Shown: piece by piece, positions 1 to 8,519 of the stretch
How the letters are laid out: each line of letters starts with the position of its first letter
How positions within the stretch are numbered: position 1 is the first letter of the stretch
Assembly: GCF_017979475.1 (NCBI RefSeq)
Contig: NZ_JAERIT010000002.1
Span: forward strand, 186,001-250,000
Reading direction: 5' to 3'
Origin: Helicobacter pullorum NCTC 12824
GTDB taxonomy: Bacteria > Campylobacterota > Campylobacteria > Campylobacterales > Helicobacteraceae
Length of the DNA: 64,000 bases
Translations under genes and position numbers: made by a program
The notes under the pieces: model-generated
What the model was told of the DNA's origin: nothing
Database searches by the model: none
What the model saw: only the letters and a program-made list of their open reading frames with translations

Positions 1-1268
1 TGCCCTAACTCTCTTCTTCCGGGCGCTGAAATACTACTTGCTTCCCCTACACTAAAAGGCGGGAAATTATAATGCACCATAAAGCGTTCTTTAGAAGATG
101 CTTTGTCGGTTAATAATTCATAACTTTGAGCATCCATATCTCCCCCCAAAGTCGCAACCACCAACGCTTGAGTTTGCCCTCTTGTAAAAAGCACACTAGA
201 GTGAGCATTTGGCAAAAAATTAGTATCAATGCTAATTGGACGCACCTCTTTTAGTCCTCTACCATCTGCTCTTGTAGATTCTTCTAAAACCATCGCTCGA
301 ATAATCTCTCGCTTGATTTTCAAAATCGTCTCTAATATCCTTTTTGAAAGATCTTGAGTATCTTGCGGATATTTTTCTTCCCATTCTTTTTGAATTTTTC
401 TAGCAAAAGCCATCAAAAGACTATGTCTCTCTGTTTTTGAGAGACTTTGAATAATACCTTTTAACTCCCCTAAATGCTCACTTTGAATATACTCCAAAAT
501 CTTTTGACAAACATAAGTTTTTCTTGTTTGTTCTAAATTCAATGAAGGCTTAATATAGTCCTTAAAATGCTCTACAAACAACTTACTTTTTTGGGAAATT
601 GCATTTTTTGCTATCTCCAAAGCCTCTATCATTTCTTCTTCTTGCAATTCATTTGCACTAAAAATAGCTTGCCCTTCTTGTGTTTTTATACCCCCAAAGG
701 TGCGCATTTCAATCATCAACAAATCTTCATTCACACCGCTCACAAATAAATCTAATGAACTTTCTTCTAATTGCTTTAAACTCGGATTAATTACAAAATT
801 ATCTCCTATTTTGCCAATCCTAACAGCACTCACAGGAGAATAAAGCGGAATCTCACTCACATAAAGTGCAGCACTTGCCGCATTTAATGCCAAAAGTTGC
901 AAATCCGCATCTTGGTCTGCACTTAAAACCAAAATGGTAATTTGAGTAGGATAACAATACCCTTTGGGAAAAAGTGGTCGCAAACTCCTATCTACAATCC
1001 TAGCACTTAATGTTTCAAAATCTCCCGGTTTTGCTTCTCTTTTGATATATCCTCCAGGAAACTTCCCTGCTGCATAAGCTTTTTCAATATACTGCACCGT
1101 TAAAGGCAAAAAATCTTCTTCCACTACTTCTTGTGTATCAATAGCAACAGTGGCTAATACGACATTATTCCCACTTTGAAGATACACACTTCCGCTACAT
1201 TGTTTGGCAAATTTATCAAAAATATACTTCTCTTCTTTTTCCAAAAAAGACAAAATAGCTTGTCCCAT
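1..1268 (-). CDS. pnp: Polyribonucleotide nucleotidyltransferase (PNPase), 3' end cut by window edge
   Basis: PNPase is the phosphorolytic 3'-to-5' exoribonuclease of RNA turnover. About 422 codons are visible from ATG at 1268; the frame stays open to base 1, so the C-terminal part with the KH and S1 RNA-binding domains lies outside the window. Family motifs are clear: FPGGYIKREAKPGDFETL near residue 70, the RSLRPLFP segment that follows, and APGRRE at the edge, where the second RNase PH-like domain begins. It is the last visible gene of a minus-strand group purD, RDD, lptD, phosphoribosyltransferase, pnp, an order I recall from H. pylori. The 14-base gap from the gene upstream suggests cotranscription. 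Confidence 0.95.
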   Translation of the reverse strand, partial: MGQAILSFLEKEEKYIFDKFAKQCSGSVYLQSGNNVVLATVAIDTQEVVEEDFLPLTVQYIEKAYAAGKFPGGYIKREAKPGDFETLSARIVDRSLRPLFPKGYCYPTQITILVLSADQDADLQLLALNAASAALYVSEIPLYSPVSAVRIGKIGDNFVINPSLKQLEESSLDLFVSGVNEDLLMIEMRTFGGIKTQEGQAIFSANELQEEEMIEALEIAKNAISQKSKLFVEHFKDYIKPSLNLEQTRKTYVCQKILEYIQSEHLGELKGIIQSLSKTERHSLLMAFARKIQKEWEEKYPQDTQDLSKRILETILKIKREIIRAMVLEESTRADGRGLKEVRPISIDTNFLPNAHSSVLFTRGQTQALVVATLGGDMDAQSYELLTDKASSKERFMVHYNFPPFSVGEASSISAPGRRELG

Positions 1269-1282
1269 TCTTACTCCTTCAT

Positions 1283-1969
1283 TTATGATTGCATATTAGC
1301 AAAAATTTCCTCAATCTTAGCCGATTCTACTGCTGGATAATCTTTGTAATAATACCCAATATCTACAAAATTTTTAGATTTATAAAGACAGAAAATTCCA
1401 TCTGTGACTTCCTCCATCACTTTTGCAACCTCATAGGGTGCAACAGGTGTCGCAAAGTGAATGGTTTTTGCTTGCAAAGTGGTTACTGACTTAATTGCAG
1501 CAAGTGCAGTCAATCCGCTATCAATCCCATCATCTACAAGCAACACCCTCTTATTTTTCAAAGAAATGAGTGGATTTCCTTTGCGGTATTGATAAATCAA
1601 AGGAAGCATTTTATCTTCATATTGCCGTTGAACTTCTCCATAAATATAATCTAAACTAATCTCAAAAGAACGCACTAATTCATCACTAATTACAACATCA
1701 TGGGTTTCAGTTGCCATTGCAATTTCGCATTCTGGATTATTAGGTGCTAAAATCGGGGAAGTAAAAAGAAACCCCAAAGGAGCTTTAATAGCTTGTGCAA
1801 GAGAATTTGCTAGCAAAATACCTTCAAAAGAAATTCCAACCACCACGCAATCTTGCTTTTCAAAAAAGCTAAGTGGCATATTATTAAGAAGCTTCTGTAA
1901 AGCATCATTGCGATTTTCAAATAATGCCTTACGCATCAAAGAATGAGTATTATTTCCTGCTCCCAACAT
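1283..1969 (-). CDS. Phosphoribosyltransferase-family protein
   Basis: A 228-residue protein with the type I phosphoribosyltransferase fold. The PRPP-binding signature VLLVDDGIDSGLTALAA lies near residue 145 and has the two acidic residues that contact the PRPP ribose. The substrate cannot be read from the sequence; a purine or nucleobase salvage role is possible, and ComF-like or regulatory relatives also exist. The ATG at 1969 has a GGAGAGG-type ribosome site just upstream and sits 8 bases after the lptD stop, so it is probably translated from the same transcript as lptD and pnp. There is no signal peptide, so it should be cytoplasmic. Confidence 0.7.
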   Translation of the reverse strand: MLGAGNNTHSLMRKALFENRNDALQKLLNNMPLSFFEKQDCVVVGISFEGILLANSLAQAIKAPLGFLFTSPILAPNNPECEIAMATETHDVVISDELVRSFEISLDYIYGEVQRQYEDKMLPLIYQYRKGNPLISLKNKRVLLVDDGIDSGLTALAAIKSVTTLQAKTIHFATPVAPYEVAKVMEEVTDGIFCLYKSKNFVDIGYYYKDYPAVESAKIEEIFANMQS

Positions 1970-1977
1970 TCCCTCTC

Positions 1978-4110
1978 CTAACTTCCCATTTTCAAATCAC
2001 TACTTAAAAGCGGTATAAATTGAATCGTAAAAAGAATATATTTATCATCTCTTGCTTCTGCACCTCTTGAAGTCAGCATCGGATAAATTTCGCTAACATA
2101 TTTTACCCCAAATGAAAAACAGCGAATCTGCATATCTACGCCTACTTGCCAAGTTTTAAAATATTTCTCCCTATAATCATAACCTGCGTTTGCAAAAACA
2201 TCAAAATTTTCAAATTCTTTTCTAAAACCCATATTAATATAATTTGCCTCACCAAATCTACCATTAATCCAATCTTCTTTGGCAAAGCTTTCTCGCACAA
2301 AATGTCCAAAACTAGCTTTAATATAATTGCTTTCATAATTCACTTGATGAGTAGCTTCTGAGATTCTAGCCTCTTTGTGTGAATAAAAAATATCGCTTAC
2401 AAAACTCCATTGATTATTATAAAAATATTGTATCTCGTTTTCTAATTCCCCAAGTTTATTGTCATTATCCTCAAAATAAAAATATTGCTCCATTTTATGA
2501 GAAAGTATCAAAGAATTATCCAAAGTATAAAAATATTGCGTTCCACCAAGCTTAAACTCTTGCCTATCTCCAGGAAGTGTAAAAAAGGAAGTAAAATCCC
2601 CTTCTTTATGCTCAAATCCGGGCAAAGTATATTCTGCTTCCAAACTGATAGTATGCCCAAAACTATCATATTTTTTTACCAAATCTGTATTAGCTTTGAA
2701 ACGATAATATTGACTAAAATATCTCCCATTATTCAAATTCAAATCTTGCTGTTTATTTGAATAATCCACGCTTGTCCCATAAAAAATAGGCGAAAGTGAG
2801 ATATTCAAAAAATCATTCAACAAACTTTGTGTATAAATAATAGGCAACTCCGCTTCTTGTTGAATCGCACGATACCCAACAGGACGAGTAAAATTACTTG
2901 CCTTATAATCAAAAGAATAATAAAGATTATCCAACAAAATATTGTCAATTTGACGATGATATTGAATCTCTGGAAAAGTTTGCAAGGTATTAGCATTACT
3001 TGTTTGCTCCAAATCCGAATAATACCTCGCTGAAAAGCCCAAATAATCCTCACTGCTCTTTAAATAATAATTCAAGCGTGAAGTTAGTAAATTCCCCTGC
3101 AAATCTGCAATATTTTGTGCATCTTCTTCTTGCAATCTAAAATAATCAATATCAGAAATTTGGGAAATATCTACATACAATCCATCTTCATAAAAATAAT
3201 TTTCAAGTTTAGAAAATAAATTTTCTCGCTCATATTTAAGTTGGATTCCATAATGATCGCGATTCTCTAAATCATAAGTTTGTTGGTAAGAACGACTATT
3301 GCCAAAATAACCCAAATTTACCCACAAGATTTTATCTTGATCATCAATCATTCTAAATTCATTATAAAATCCGCCCCCTCTTTTTGTCCTAATTTGTGGC
3401 ATAAATGTCATATCCCAATTATCATCAGGTGCGATAAAAATAGGCTGCGAATAAAAAAATCCATCATCACTAGAATTACCAACAAGAGGATAAAGCAATC
3501 CCGTTTTTCTTTTGTATCCCAATGAAAAAGACAAATAAGGAAAATAAAGCACTGGAACATCATAAATACAAAGACGAGGGTGCCACACTGTTAGCCATTC
3601 ATCATTAGCATCATATTCTCCCTCTTTTGCCTTAATCGTCCAAATAGGATTATTCACACTGCAAGTAGAAATATTTGTTTCTTTGGTTTGATAAATATTA
3701 TTATTAAACTCTGCACTCTTAGAATCTACCCACAATCCACTTTCAGAATCTTGCAAATAAAAAGGCTCCAAAAAAGAATAATCCTCTTGGAGTCTAATCT
3801 TCACTTCTTGAGATTTCAAATAAAGCGAATTTCCCTTATACGCATTAACATTCCCACTAAGAAGAATCTCTTGCTTTTGTGTATCATAAATGGCTTTATT
3901 AGCTGTTACAAAATAATCAAGATTAATAATTGTAACATGCCCTTTTCCGATGATTTGCGTTTTATTGTATTCCATATCATCAGCTAAAAACTCAAAAATA
4001 GATTCTTGTTGCTGGTTAAACTGCTTGATTGCAGCCCTTGCTTCCATATTACTCGGACTCAAAGCCAAAGCTGCAACTACACTCACCAAACATAAGCTTT
4101 TTTTAATCAT
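1978..4110 (-). CDS. lptD: LPS-assembly protein LptD (Imp/OstA)
   Basis: LptD is the outer-membrane beta-barrel that inserts lipopolysaccharide into the outer leaflet. The 710-residue protein begins with a signal peptide (MIKKSLCLVSVVAALALSPS, cleavage near ARA) and an N-terminal OstA/LptA-type beta-jellyroll (about residues 40-140, with repeated GxVxxxxxD-type strands). It continues into an LptD barrel domain rich in Y/F/N, with the conserved stretch around PVLYFPYLSFSLGYKRKTG near residue 190. It is somewhat shorter than the 784-residue E. coli protein, as expected for this phylum. The position between the RDD gene and the phosphoribosyltransferase matches the conserved Helicobacter order. 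The stop is 8 bases before the next start. Confidence 0.93.
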   Translation of the reverse strand: MIKKSLCLVSVVAALALSPSNMEARAAIKQFNQQQESIFEFLADDMEYNKTQIIGKGHVTIINLDYFVTANKAIYDTQKQEILLSGNVNAYKGNSLYLKSQEVKIRLQEDYSFLEPFYLQDSESGLWVDSKSAEFNNNIYQTKETNISTCSVNNPIWTIKAKEGEYDANDEWLTVWHPRLCIYDVPVLYFPYLSFSLGYKRKTGLLYPLVGNSSDDGFFYSQPIFIAPDDNWDMTFMPQIRTKRGGGFYNEFRMIDDQDKILWVNLGYFGNSRSYQQTYDLENRDHYGIQLKYERENLFSKLENYFYEDGLYVDISQISDIDYFRLQEEDAQNIADLQGNLLTSRLNYYLKSSEDYLGFSARYYSDLEQTSNANTLQTFPEIQYHRQIDNILLDNLYYSFDYKASNFTRPVGYRAIQQEAELPIIYTQSLLNDFLNISLSPIFYGTSVDYSNKQQDLNLNNGRYFSQYYRFKANTDLVKKYDSFGHTISLEAEYTLPGFEHKEGDFTSFFTLPGDRQEFKLGGTQYFYTLDNSLILSHKMEQYFYFEDNDNKLGELENEIQYFYNNQWSFVSDIFYSHKEARISEATHQVNYESNYIKASFGHFVRESFAKEDWINGRFGEANYINMGFRKEFENFDVFANAGYDYREKYFKTWQVGVDMQIRCFSFGVKYVSEIYPMLTSRGAEARDDKYILFTIQFIPLLSSDLKMGS

Positions 4111-4119
4111 TTGGCTACT

Positions 4120-4578
4120 TTACTTCAAATTTACCACAATAGTTTTAGCAACTTTATCGTGCAATGCTTGATAAATCCTATTTTCAAAAACAAACAAAAA
4201 TGGAAGATACATCAACATCTCACTCAAAATTCTAAAACACGAACGCACAAAAGATTGCCCCATTTTAGGATTATCTAGCAATCCCACTTCAATGACGCGA
4301 ATCTTTACAACAATTTTACCAATAGTCGCTCCATAAAAACACACAAATAACCATTGATATACAATTTTGATGATATACAAGGCAATCCAAGAGCTAGAAA
4401 CAATACCCAAAATCGCTTCTTTATCGTGTGAATTTTGGACGATGCTATCCCAATTTATCCCTATTAGCACCATAGAAATTAGCAAATCATCAATAACAAA
4501 CGCTACCAACCGCTTCCAAAGAGGTGCAAGCTCAATCTCCTCTCGCGCTAATGTTTCTTCTATTTTTTCAATATCCAT
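4120..4578 (-). CDS. RDD-family integral membrane protein
   Basis: A 152-residue membrane protein with the RDD signature: an Arg in LWKRLVAFVIDDLL, the paired Asp residues in the first membrane segment, and GATIGKIVVKIRVI near residue 95, which is the usual GxTxGK motif after transmembrane segment two. Three hydrophobic segments are visible. The biochemical role of the family is poorly defined; some relatives have been linked to ion transport. The start codon shares one base with the purD stop (TAATG), so translational coupling to purD is likely. The lptD start follows 9 bases after its stop. Confidence 0.85.
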   Translation of the reverse strand: MDIEKIEETLAREEIELAPLWKRLVAFVIDDLLISMVLIGINWDSIVQNSHDKEAILGIVSSSWIALYIIKIVYQWLFVCFYGATIGKIVVKIRVIEVGLLDNPKMGQSFVRSCFRILSEMLMYLPFLFVFENRIYQALHDKVAKTIVVNLK

Positions 4579-5837
4579 TATTTTTCCAAAGCTTGATATG
4601 CAATATCCTTGCGATACTGCATTCCTTCAAATTGAACACAATCCACCATCAAATAAGCATTCTGTGCTGCTTCTTTTACATTATTGCCCTTACCCACACA
4701 CACCAAAACTCTTCCTCCACTTGCCAATAAATCTTCCCCTTCTTTACTCACTCCAGCATAAGAAATCAAAGAATCTTGAGAATCTTTTGTAAGAATTTTG
4801 ATTTTTTCTTTTTTGGAATTTTTATATGGATAATCTTTTGAAGCAACCACTACACCAACACAAACTTGTTCTTCAATTTCGTAATTTACGCCTTTTAAAT
4901 CTCCCCTAGCACAACCCAAAAAACAATCTAATAATCCATTTTTAAAAAGAGGCATAAGCACCTCACATTCAGGATCCCCAAAACGCACATTAAATTCCAA
5001 CAAATAAGGTTTATTTTTGACAACCATTATTCCACAAAACAATGTCCCACTAAAAGGATTCCCATCTTTTTCCATTCCCTCCAAAGTGGGGATAATAATA
5101 GTTTTTTTCACCTCATCAATCAAATTAGAATCCGCCAATAAAGAAGGTGCATAAGCCCCCATTCCACCAGTATTTGGTCCCTTATCTCCATCCAGTAATC
5201 TTTTATGATCTTGTGCAGGGGGCAAAACGATAAAATCTGCTCCATCACACATTGCAAAAATAGAAAGCTCAAAGCCATCTAAAAATTCCTCTATGACTAC
5301 CTTTTTGCCCGAATCACCAAAACTTTTCCCATCTAACATTTCTTTTGTTACACTTTTGGCTTCTTCATAACTTTGTGCGATAATCACGCCCTTGCCCGCA
5401 CACAACCCATCTGCCTTAACAACAATAGGAAGATTCAAGGTATCAATAAAATCACAAGCTTCTTTATAATCTTGTGTTTGGATAAATTGTGCTGTTGGGA
5501 TTCCATAGCGTTTAGCAAATTCTTTCATATAAGCCTTAGAACCTTCTAATTGTGCCGCTTTTTGACTTGGACCAAAAACCAAAATACCATTTTCTCTTAA
5601 CATATCTGCTAAACCATCTACCAAAGGTGCTTCAGGACCAATTATCACCAACCCAATTTTCTGTGTGATTGCAAACTCTACAAATTCTTGATAATTCTTA
5701 AAATCAATATTTTTCCCAAGTCTGCTTGTTGCCCCATTTCCGGGATAAAAATAAATTCCATCTACTCTACACTCTTTTTGCAAGGCAAGCCCAATAGAAT
5801 ATTCTCTCCCGCCACTTCCAACAATCACTATCTCCAT
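4578..5837 (-). CDS. purD: Phosphoribosylamine-glycine ligase
   Basis: GARS ligates glycine to 5-phosphoribosylamine using ATP, the second step of purine synthesis. The 419-residue length is normal. The N-terminal motif VGSGGREYSIGLALQK, GPEAPLVDGLAD near residue 75, the ATP-grasp loop ADGLCAGKGV near residue 143, NTGGMGAY near 225, and FGDPECEVLMP near 287 are all diagnostic. ATG at 5837 has AGGTAAAGT upstream. It is the first gene of the minus-strand group that runs to pnp. A structured RNA lies directly upstream on the same strand. Confidence 0.97.
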   Translation of the reverse strand: MEIVIVGSGGREYSIGLALQKECRVDGIYFYPGNGATSRLGKNIDFKNYQEFVEFAITQKIGLVIIGPEAPLVDGLADMLRENGILVFGPSQKAAQLEGSKAYMKEFAKRYGIPTAQFIQTQDYKEACDFIDTLNLPIVVKADGLCAGKGVIIAQSYEEAKSVTKEMLDGKSFGDSGKKVVIEEFLDGFELSIFAMCDGADFIVLPPAQDHKRLLDGDKGPNTGGMGAYAPSLLADSNLIDEVKKTIIIPTLEGMEKDGNPFSGTLFCGIMVVKNKPYLLEFNVRFGDPECEVLMPLFKNGLLDCFLGCARGDLKGVNYEIEEQVCVGVVVASKDYPYKNSKKEKIKILTKDSQDSLISYAGVSKEGEDLLASGGRVLVCVGKGNNVKEAAQNAYLMVDCVQFEGMQYRKDIAYQALEK

Positions 5838-5892
5838 ACTTTACCTTTATTTTGATATTTAAAATCTCTACTCCATAGAAATTTTAAAAACC

Positions 5893-6092
5893 AAAAACCC
5901 AAGTGGGCGTCTATCATTGTGTAAGCCCTAAAAGCTAAAGATTCTAGCCACAAGTCTTTTATTAGGCGGCAGATTCTCGTCTCAACTTAAGAGACTGATA
6001 GCGAAAACACCATCACACAAAAAGAAACTATGCAACCAGCAATATTTTATATGTTGGACTACCAAAAAATAAAAACTCGCTCCACTCAGGCA
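5893..6092 (-). ncRNA. Candidate structured RNA upstream of purD, best guess 6S RNA
   Basis: This roughly 200-base stretch has no plausible coding frame and is less AT-rich than its surroundings. The predicted RNA ends pair with each other: CCTGAGTGGAGCG (6090 down to 6078) with CGCCCACTTGGG (5909 down to 5898), 12 pairs with one bulged A. A second helix TTGTGT/ACACAA and an apical GTCTC/GAGAC hairpin sit inside, leaving a large internal bulge. A TATAAT -10 box lies just upstream. A closed terminal stem, central bulge, length near 180-200 and a purine gene next door fit 6S RNA, which captures sigma70 RNA polymerase. I excluded tmRNA, RNase P RNA and SRP RNA because their invariant blocks are absent. 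The 6S assignment is inference; the structure is seen. Confidence 0.5.
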
Positions 6093-6098
6093 ACTAAA

Positions 6099-6104
6099 AT
6101 TATA
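6099..6104 (-). promoter_or_regulatory. -10 box (TATAAT) for the structured RNA
   Basis: A perfect TATAAT hexamer reads on the minus strand from 6104 to 6099, about 7 bases before the inferred 5' end of the RNA. The region upstream is AT-rich without a clear -35 box, as is usual for vegetative promoters in this phylum. Confidence 0.5.
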
Positions 6105-6217
6105 AAATATCCTAGCTAAAAATAGCTTTTAATTTAAAGAATTAACAATAAAATTAATATTTTTTTGGCAAAATACGCCTAATGATAAATATTTTAAAAA
6201 TAATTAGGAGTAAATTT

Positions 6218-6715
6218 ATGATAAAAAAAATGCTCATTTCCACAATTTTAAGCCTTAGTATTTTGAATGCTAATGAATGTGTCTGTTTTGAATTAAAGGG
6301 AGAATTTGGAGAGGAAATCAAAGCAATTTTGAAAAAATATTCCAAAAATCTAGGTTCTAAAGATATTCAAGTTGTTAGAGAAGATGCGGATTTAACAATT
6401 CAAGAAAGAAGTTTTTTAGAGAGCCTTATAGGCACAGGCGAGGTAGCCCCTTCTGCTAAACAAGCCAATTTAGAAAATGGTAAAAAACTCTATAATAGAG
6501 ATTGTGCAAGCTGTCATGGAGAGAAAGGAGAAATCTCTGTGGCAAAAAAATCACCCATTAACACTTGGAGTGCGCAAAACATTGCTGATGAAATCAAAAG
6601 TTATCAAGATCAAAGTTTCCAAGGGCAATCTCGCTTTGTTAAAAACCAAATTGCCACTCGCTACACCAAAAAAGATATGGAAGATGTCGGAGCCTATGTT
6701 GAGAGCTTGAAGTAG
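6218..6715 (+). CDS. Monohaem c-type cytochrome
   Basis: A periplasmic electron carrier of 165 residues. It has a short signal peptide (MIKKMLISTILSLSILNANE), an N-terminal segment of about 70 residues of unknown function, and a class I cytochrome c domain with one haem site, CASCH near residue 96, ending in a typical C-terminal helix (MEDVGAYVESLK). The ATG at 6218 was chosen over 6182 because AGGAG lies 7 bases before it and the signal peptide then starts correctly. Redox partners cannot be named. It stands alone, convergent with the acyltransferase operon downstream. Confidence 0.85.
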   Translation: MIKKMLISTILSLSILNANECVCFELKGEFGEEIKAILKKYSKNLGSKDIQVVREDADLTIQERSFLESLIGTGEVAPSAKQANLENGKKLYNRDCASCHGEKGEISVAKKSPINTWSAQNIADEIKSYQDQSFQGQSRFVKNQIATRYTKKDMEDVGAYVESLK

Positions 6716-6719
6716 AATA

Positions 6720-6746
6720 TGGGGATTTTACATTTATATTTCCCCA
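6720..6746. terminator. Hairpin between convergent genes
   Basis: TGGGGA (6720-6725) pairs with TCCCCA (6741-6746) across a T-rich 15-base loop, in the short gap between the convergent cytochrome and acyltransferase genes. AT-rich flanks on both sides would let it act in either direction. The stem is short. Confidence 0.4.
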
Positions 6747-6753
6747 ATTAAAC

Positions 6754-7533
6754 CTAAGTAGATAGAACAAAATATTTCTCATTATTAGAGATTTTATCGT
6801 TAATAGCCGCTTTGGCTTCTACTAAATCAATCACACCTATTTCCCCTCCCCCAAATGGCAATATTTTTAAACATTGACTTTCTTTAAGAAAATTAGCCAG
6901 TCTCATATAATCAATTTCACTTGAAACCTCCAAATCCCTAACAGAATAAACTACCTCATGGGAATATTTGCTTCCAAAATTACTAACAATTCCCCTAAAA
7001 ATTTTTGGATAACGATAAGAAACACCCAATAAAGTTTCTAAATAATGAAAAAATGTATAGCCTTTATACCAATTCCCAAAAAGTACAATTTTTCCCCTGT
7101 GTTGTATTAATTTCTCATAAACACTATTTTTACCAAGTACTTCATTTGAAATATCAAGATAATCTCTAGCATTAGTCCCAAAAACAGCAAAAGAAAATAT
7201 AGGACATTTTGTTCTCATTACTCCCTTTTTATGTCTAAAATGCTCACTTAAAATACCCATTGTAGAAAAAGATTCTTGTACATTGTAAATTTCATTCTTG
7301 CAGAAACTATAAGTAAAAGTTGGCATTAAAATTGTTCCTTTTAGACAGATATCTAAAAACAAATTAGAAATTCTCTCGCATAATTTATTTTTTTCTAACA
7401 AAGGTTTTCCTATCTTATACAATTCACTATGTATGCAAATATCATCATCTTTTTTAATCCCCAACTCTTTCATTGCTTTTATTAAATCCAAATCTCTTAT
7501 TGTCTTACACTTGTATAAAAAAAGTTCTTCCAC
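6754..7533 (-). CDS. AAC(3)-family acyltransferase
   Basis: A 259-residue member of the family named for aminoglycoside 3-N-acetyltransferase, which moves an acyl group from a thioester to an amine. Visible family features are DICIHSELYKIG near residue 33, GTILMPTFTYSF near residue 70, MGILSEHFRHKKGVMRTKCPIFSFAVFG near residues 93-120, and the FGNWY segment after it. Relatives without drug targets occur in surface-glycan loci, for example next to an acyl carrier protein gene in the C. jejuni flagellar glycosylation region. Here too it lies one base from the ACP gene, so an ACP thioester may be its acyl donor (inference). It is the last gene of the operon. Aminoglycoside resistance is possible but less likely from context. 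Confidence 0.75.
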   Translation of the reverse strand: MEELFLYKCKTIRDLDLIKAMKELGIKKDDDICIHSELYKIGKPLLEKNKLCERISNLFLDICLKGTILMPTFTYSFCKNEIYNVQESFSTMGILSEHFRHKKGVMRTKCPIFSFAVFGTNARDYLDISNEVLGKNSVYEKLIQHRGKIVLFGNWYKGYTFFHYLETLLGVSYRYPKIFRGIVSNFGSKYSHEVVYSVRDLEVSSEIDYMRLANFLKESQCLKILPFGGGEIGVIDLVEAKAAINDKISNNEKYFVLST

Positions 7534-7757
7534 TACAAAACCCCTTTTGCATTCAAATAATCCATAATTGCTTGAATATTCTTAAATTTTTCTATTTCTA
7601 TTTCTTCTCCAAAAATATCTATTTGATAGGACTCCTCTAGTGCTCCAATTAGCTCCATAAAAGAAAAAGAATCTAAATATCCATCAGCCATAAAATCTTC
7701 GCTCTCAAAATCTATTTCATTATTAATTTTTAATAGAATTTTCTTTATTTTTTCCAT
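7533..7757 (-). CDS. Free-standing acyl/peptidyl carrier protein
   Basis: A 74-residue acidic carrier protein. The phosphopantetheine attachment site is the Ser at about residue 30 in DGYLDSFSFMELI; DSF replaces the usual DSL. The four-helix pattern and high Asp/Glu content fit the family. It is not the fatty-acid AcpP, which is normally found beside the fab genes. The neighbour at 8503-11499 is an adenylation enzyme that lacks a carrier domain, so this protein is the natural acceptor for its aminoacyl product (inference). Its stop overlaps the start of the AAC(3)-type gene, so the two are translationally coupled. Confidence 0.85.
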   Translation of the reverse strand: MEKIKKILLKINNEIDFESEDFMADGYLDSFSFMELIGALEESYQIDIFGEEIEIEKFKNIQAIMDYLNAKGVL

Positions 7758-7784
7758 TTAATACTCCTTAAAAAAACATAAATA

Positions 7785-8519
7785 TTATTCATAATTTGCA
7801 AAAATTTCATTATAGATTCCACTTTTGCAATAGCCCAATTTTTCATAAAAATAAATCGCCTTTACATTGTTAGAATCTACCCATAATTCACTTTTTCTAA
7901 CTCTAACTACATTCAAATAATGCTGCATTAATTGTTTGCCCAATCCCATTTGTTTAAAATCCTTATCAATACAAATAAATTCTAAACGGGATAGGAGCCC
8001 TTGAATGGAAAATACCAAAACACCAACTATTTTATTTTTTATTTTTATTATCAAAACTTGTTTTTCAAAAATCATCCTTTCTAAATTTTTCCTATCTATT
8101 AACTTATCAAAAGTCTCATGAAAGCTTTGTAGTAATAAACTCATTACATTTTCCACCTCATCAATACAAGCATAAGTAATAGCATAGTCTTTAGAAATCC
8201 ATTTAACTTCTCTATCCATTTTGATAAATTTTCTTTTTATAAACAAACCATTCTTTTCAAGCACTTTACAAAAAATATTTTTTTGTTCCCCACTATAAAT
8301 AATATTTGTAGCAATTTTCTCGCCAGTGGGAATTACAATCTCATAAGGAAAAACCAAAAAATAATATAACCATTTAGTATTAAATCGGCTTTGCAAAAAC
8401 GATATACCGCTTGTTGTCTCATAAAGAGGAATATGATTAAGATTTTTTATTGTCTCAAAATCAAAACAATTTGTAATAAAACTTTTCTCTCTTCTAAGCA
8501 TTTTAACTTTCAACAACAT
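7785..8519 (-). CDS. GNAT-family N-acetyltransferase with an extra N-terminal region
   Basis: The C-terminal 120 residues of this 244-residue protein are a GNAT domain: the acetyl-CoA loop is FKQMGLGKQLMQHYL near residue 190, followed by the motif B segment NNVKAIYFYEKLGY. The first 120 residues match no domain I recognise and may bind the substrate. The ATG at 8519 overlaps the previous gene by 17 bases and has an AGG ribosome site; a second ATG at 8501 would start just after that stop, and I cannot choose firmly. It sits between the adenylation enzyme and the carrier protein, so it may acetylate the amino group of a carrier-bound or transferred amino acid (inference). Confidence 0.75.
   Translation of the reverse strand: MLLKVKMLRREKSFITNCFDFETIKNLNHIPLYETTSGISFLQSRFNTKWLYYFLVFPYEIVIPTGEKIATNIIYSGEQKNIFCKVLEKNGLFIKRKFIKMDREVKWISKDYAITYACIDEVENVMSLLLQSFHETFDKLIDRKNLERMIFEKQVLIIKIKNKIVGVLVFSIQGLLSRLEFICIDKDFKQMGLGKQLMQHYLNVVRVRKSELWVDSNNVKAIYFYEKLGYCKSGIYNEIFANYE

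Noticed and set aside
5881-6120. tmRNA, RNase P RNA or SRP RNA in the purD upstream region
   Set aside because: The tmRNA tag frame and tRNA-like ends, the RNase P core block and the SRP GGTCAGG/GGAAGCAG blocks are absent.
6754-7533. Aminoglycoside resistance gene
   Set aside because: The fold family is AAC(3), but the gene is coupled to an ACP and an adenylation enzyme; context favours biosynthesis over drug resistance.
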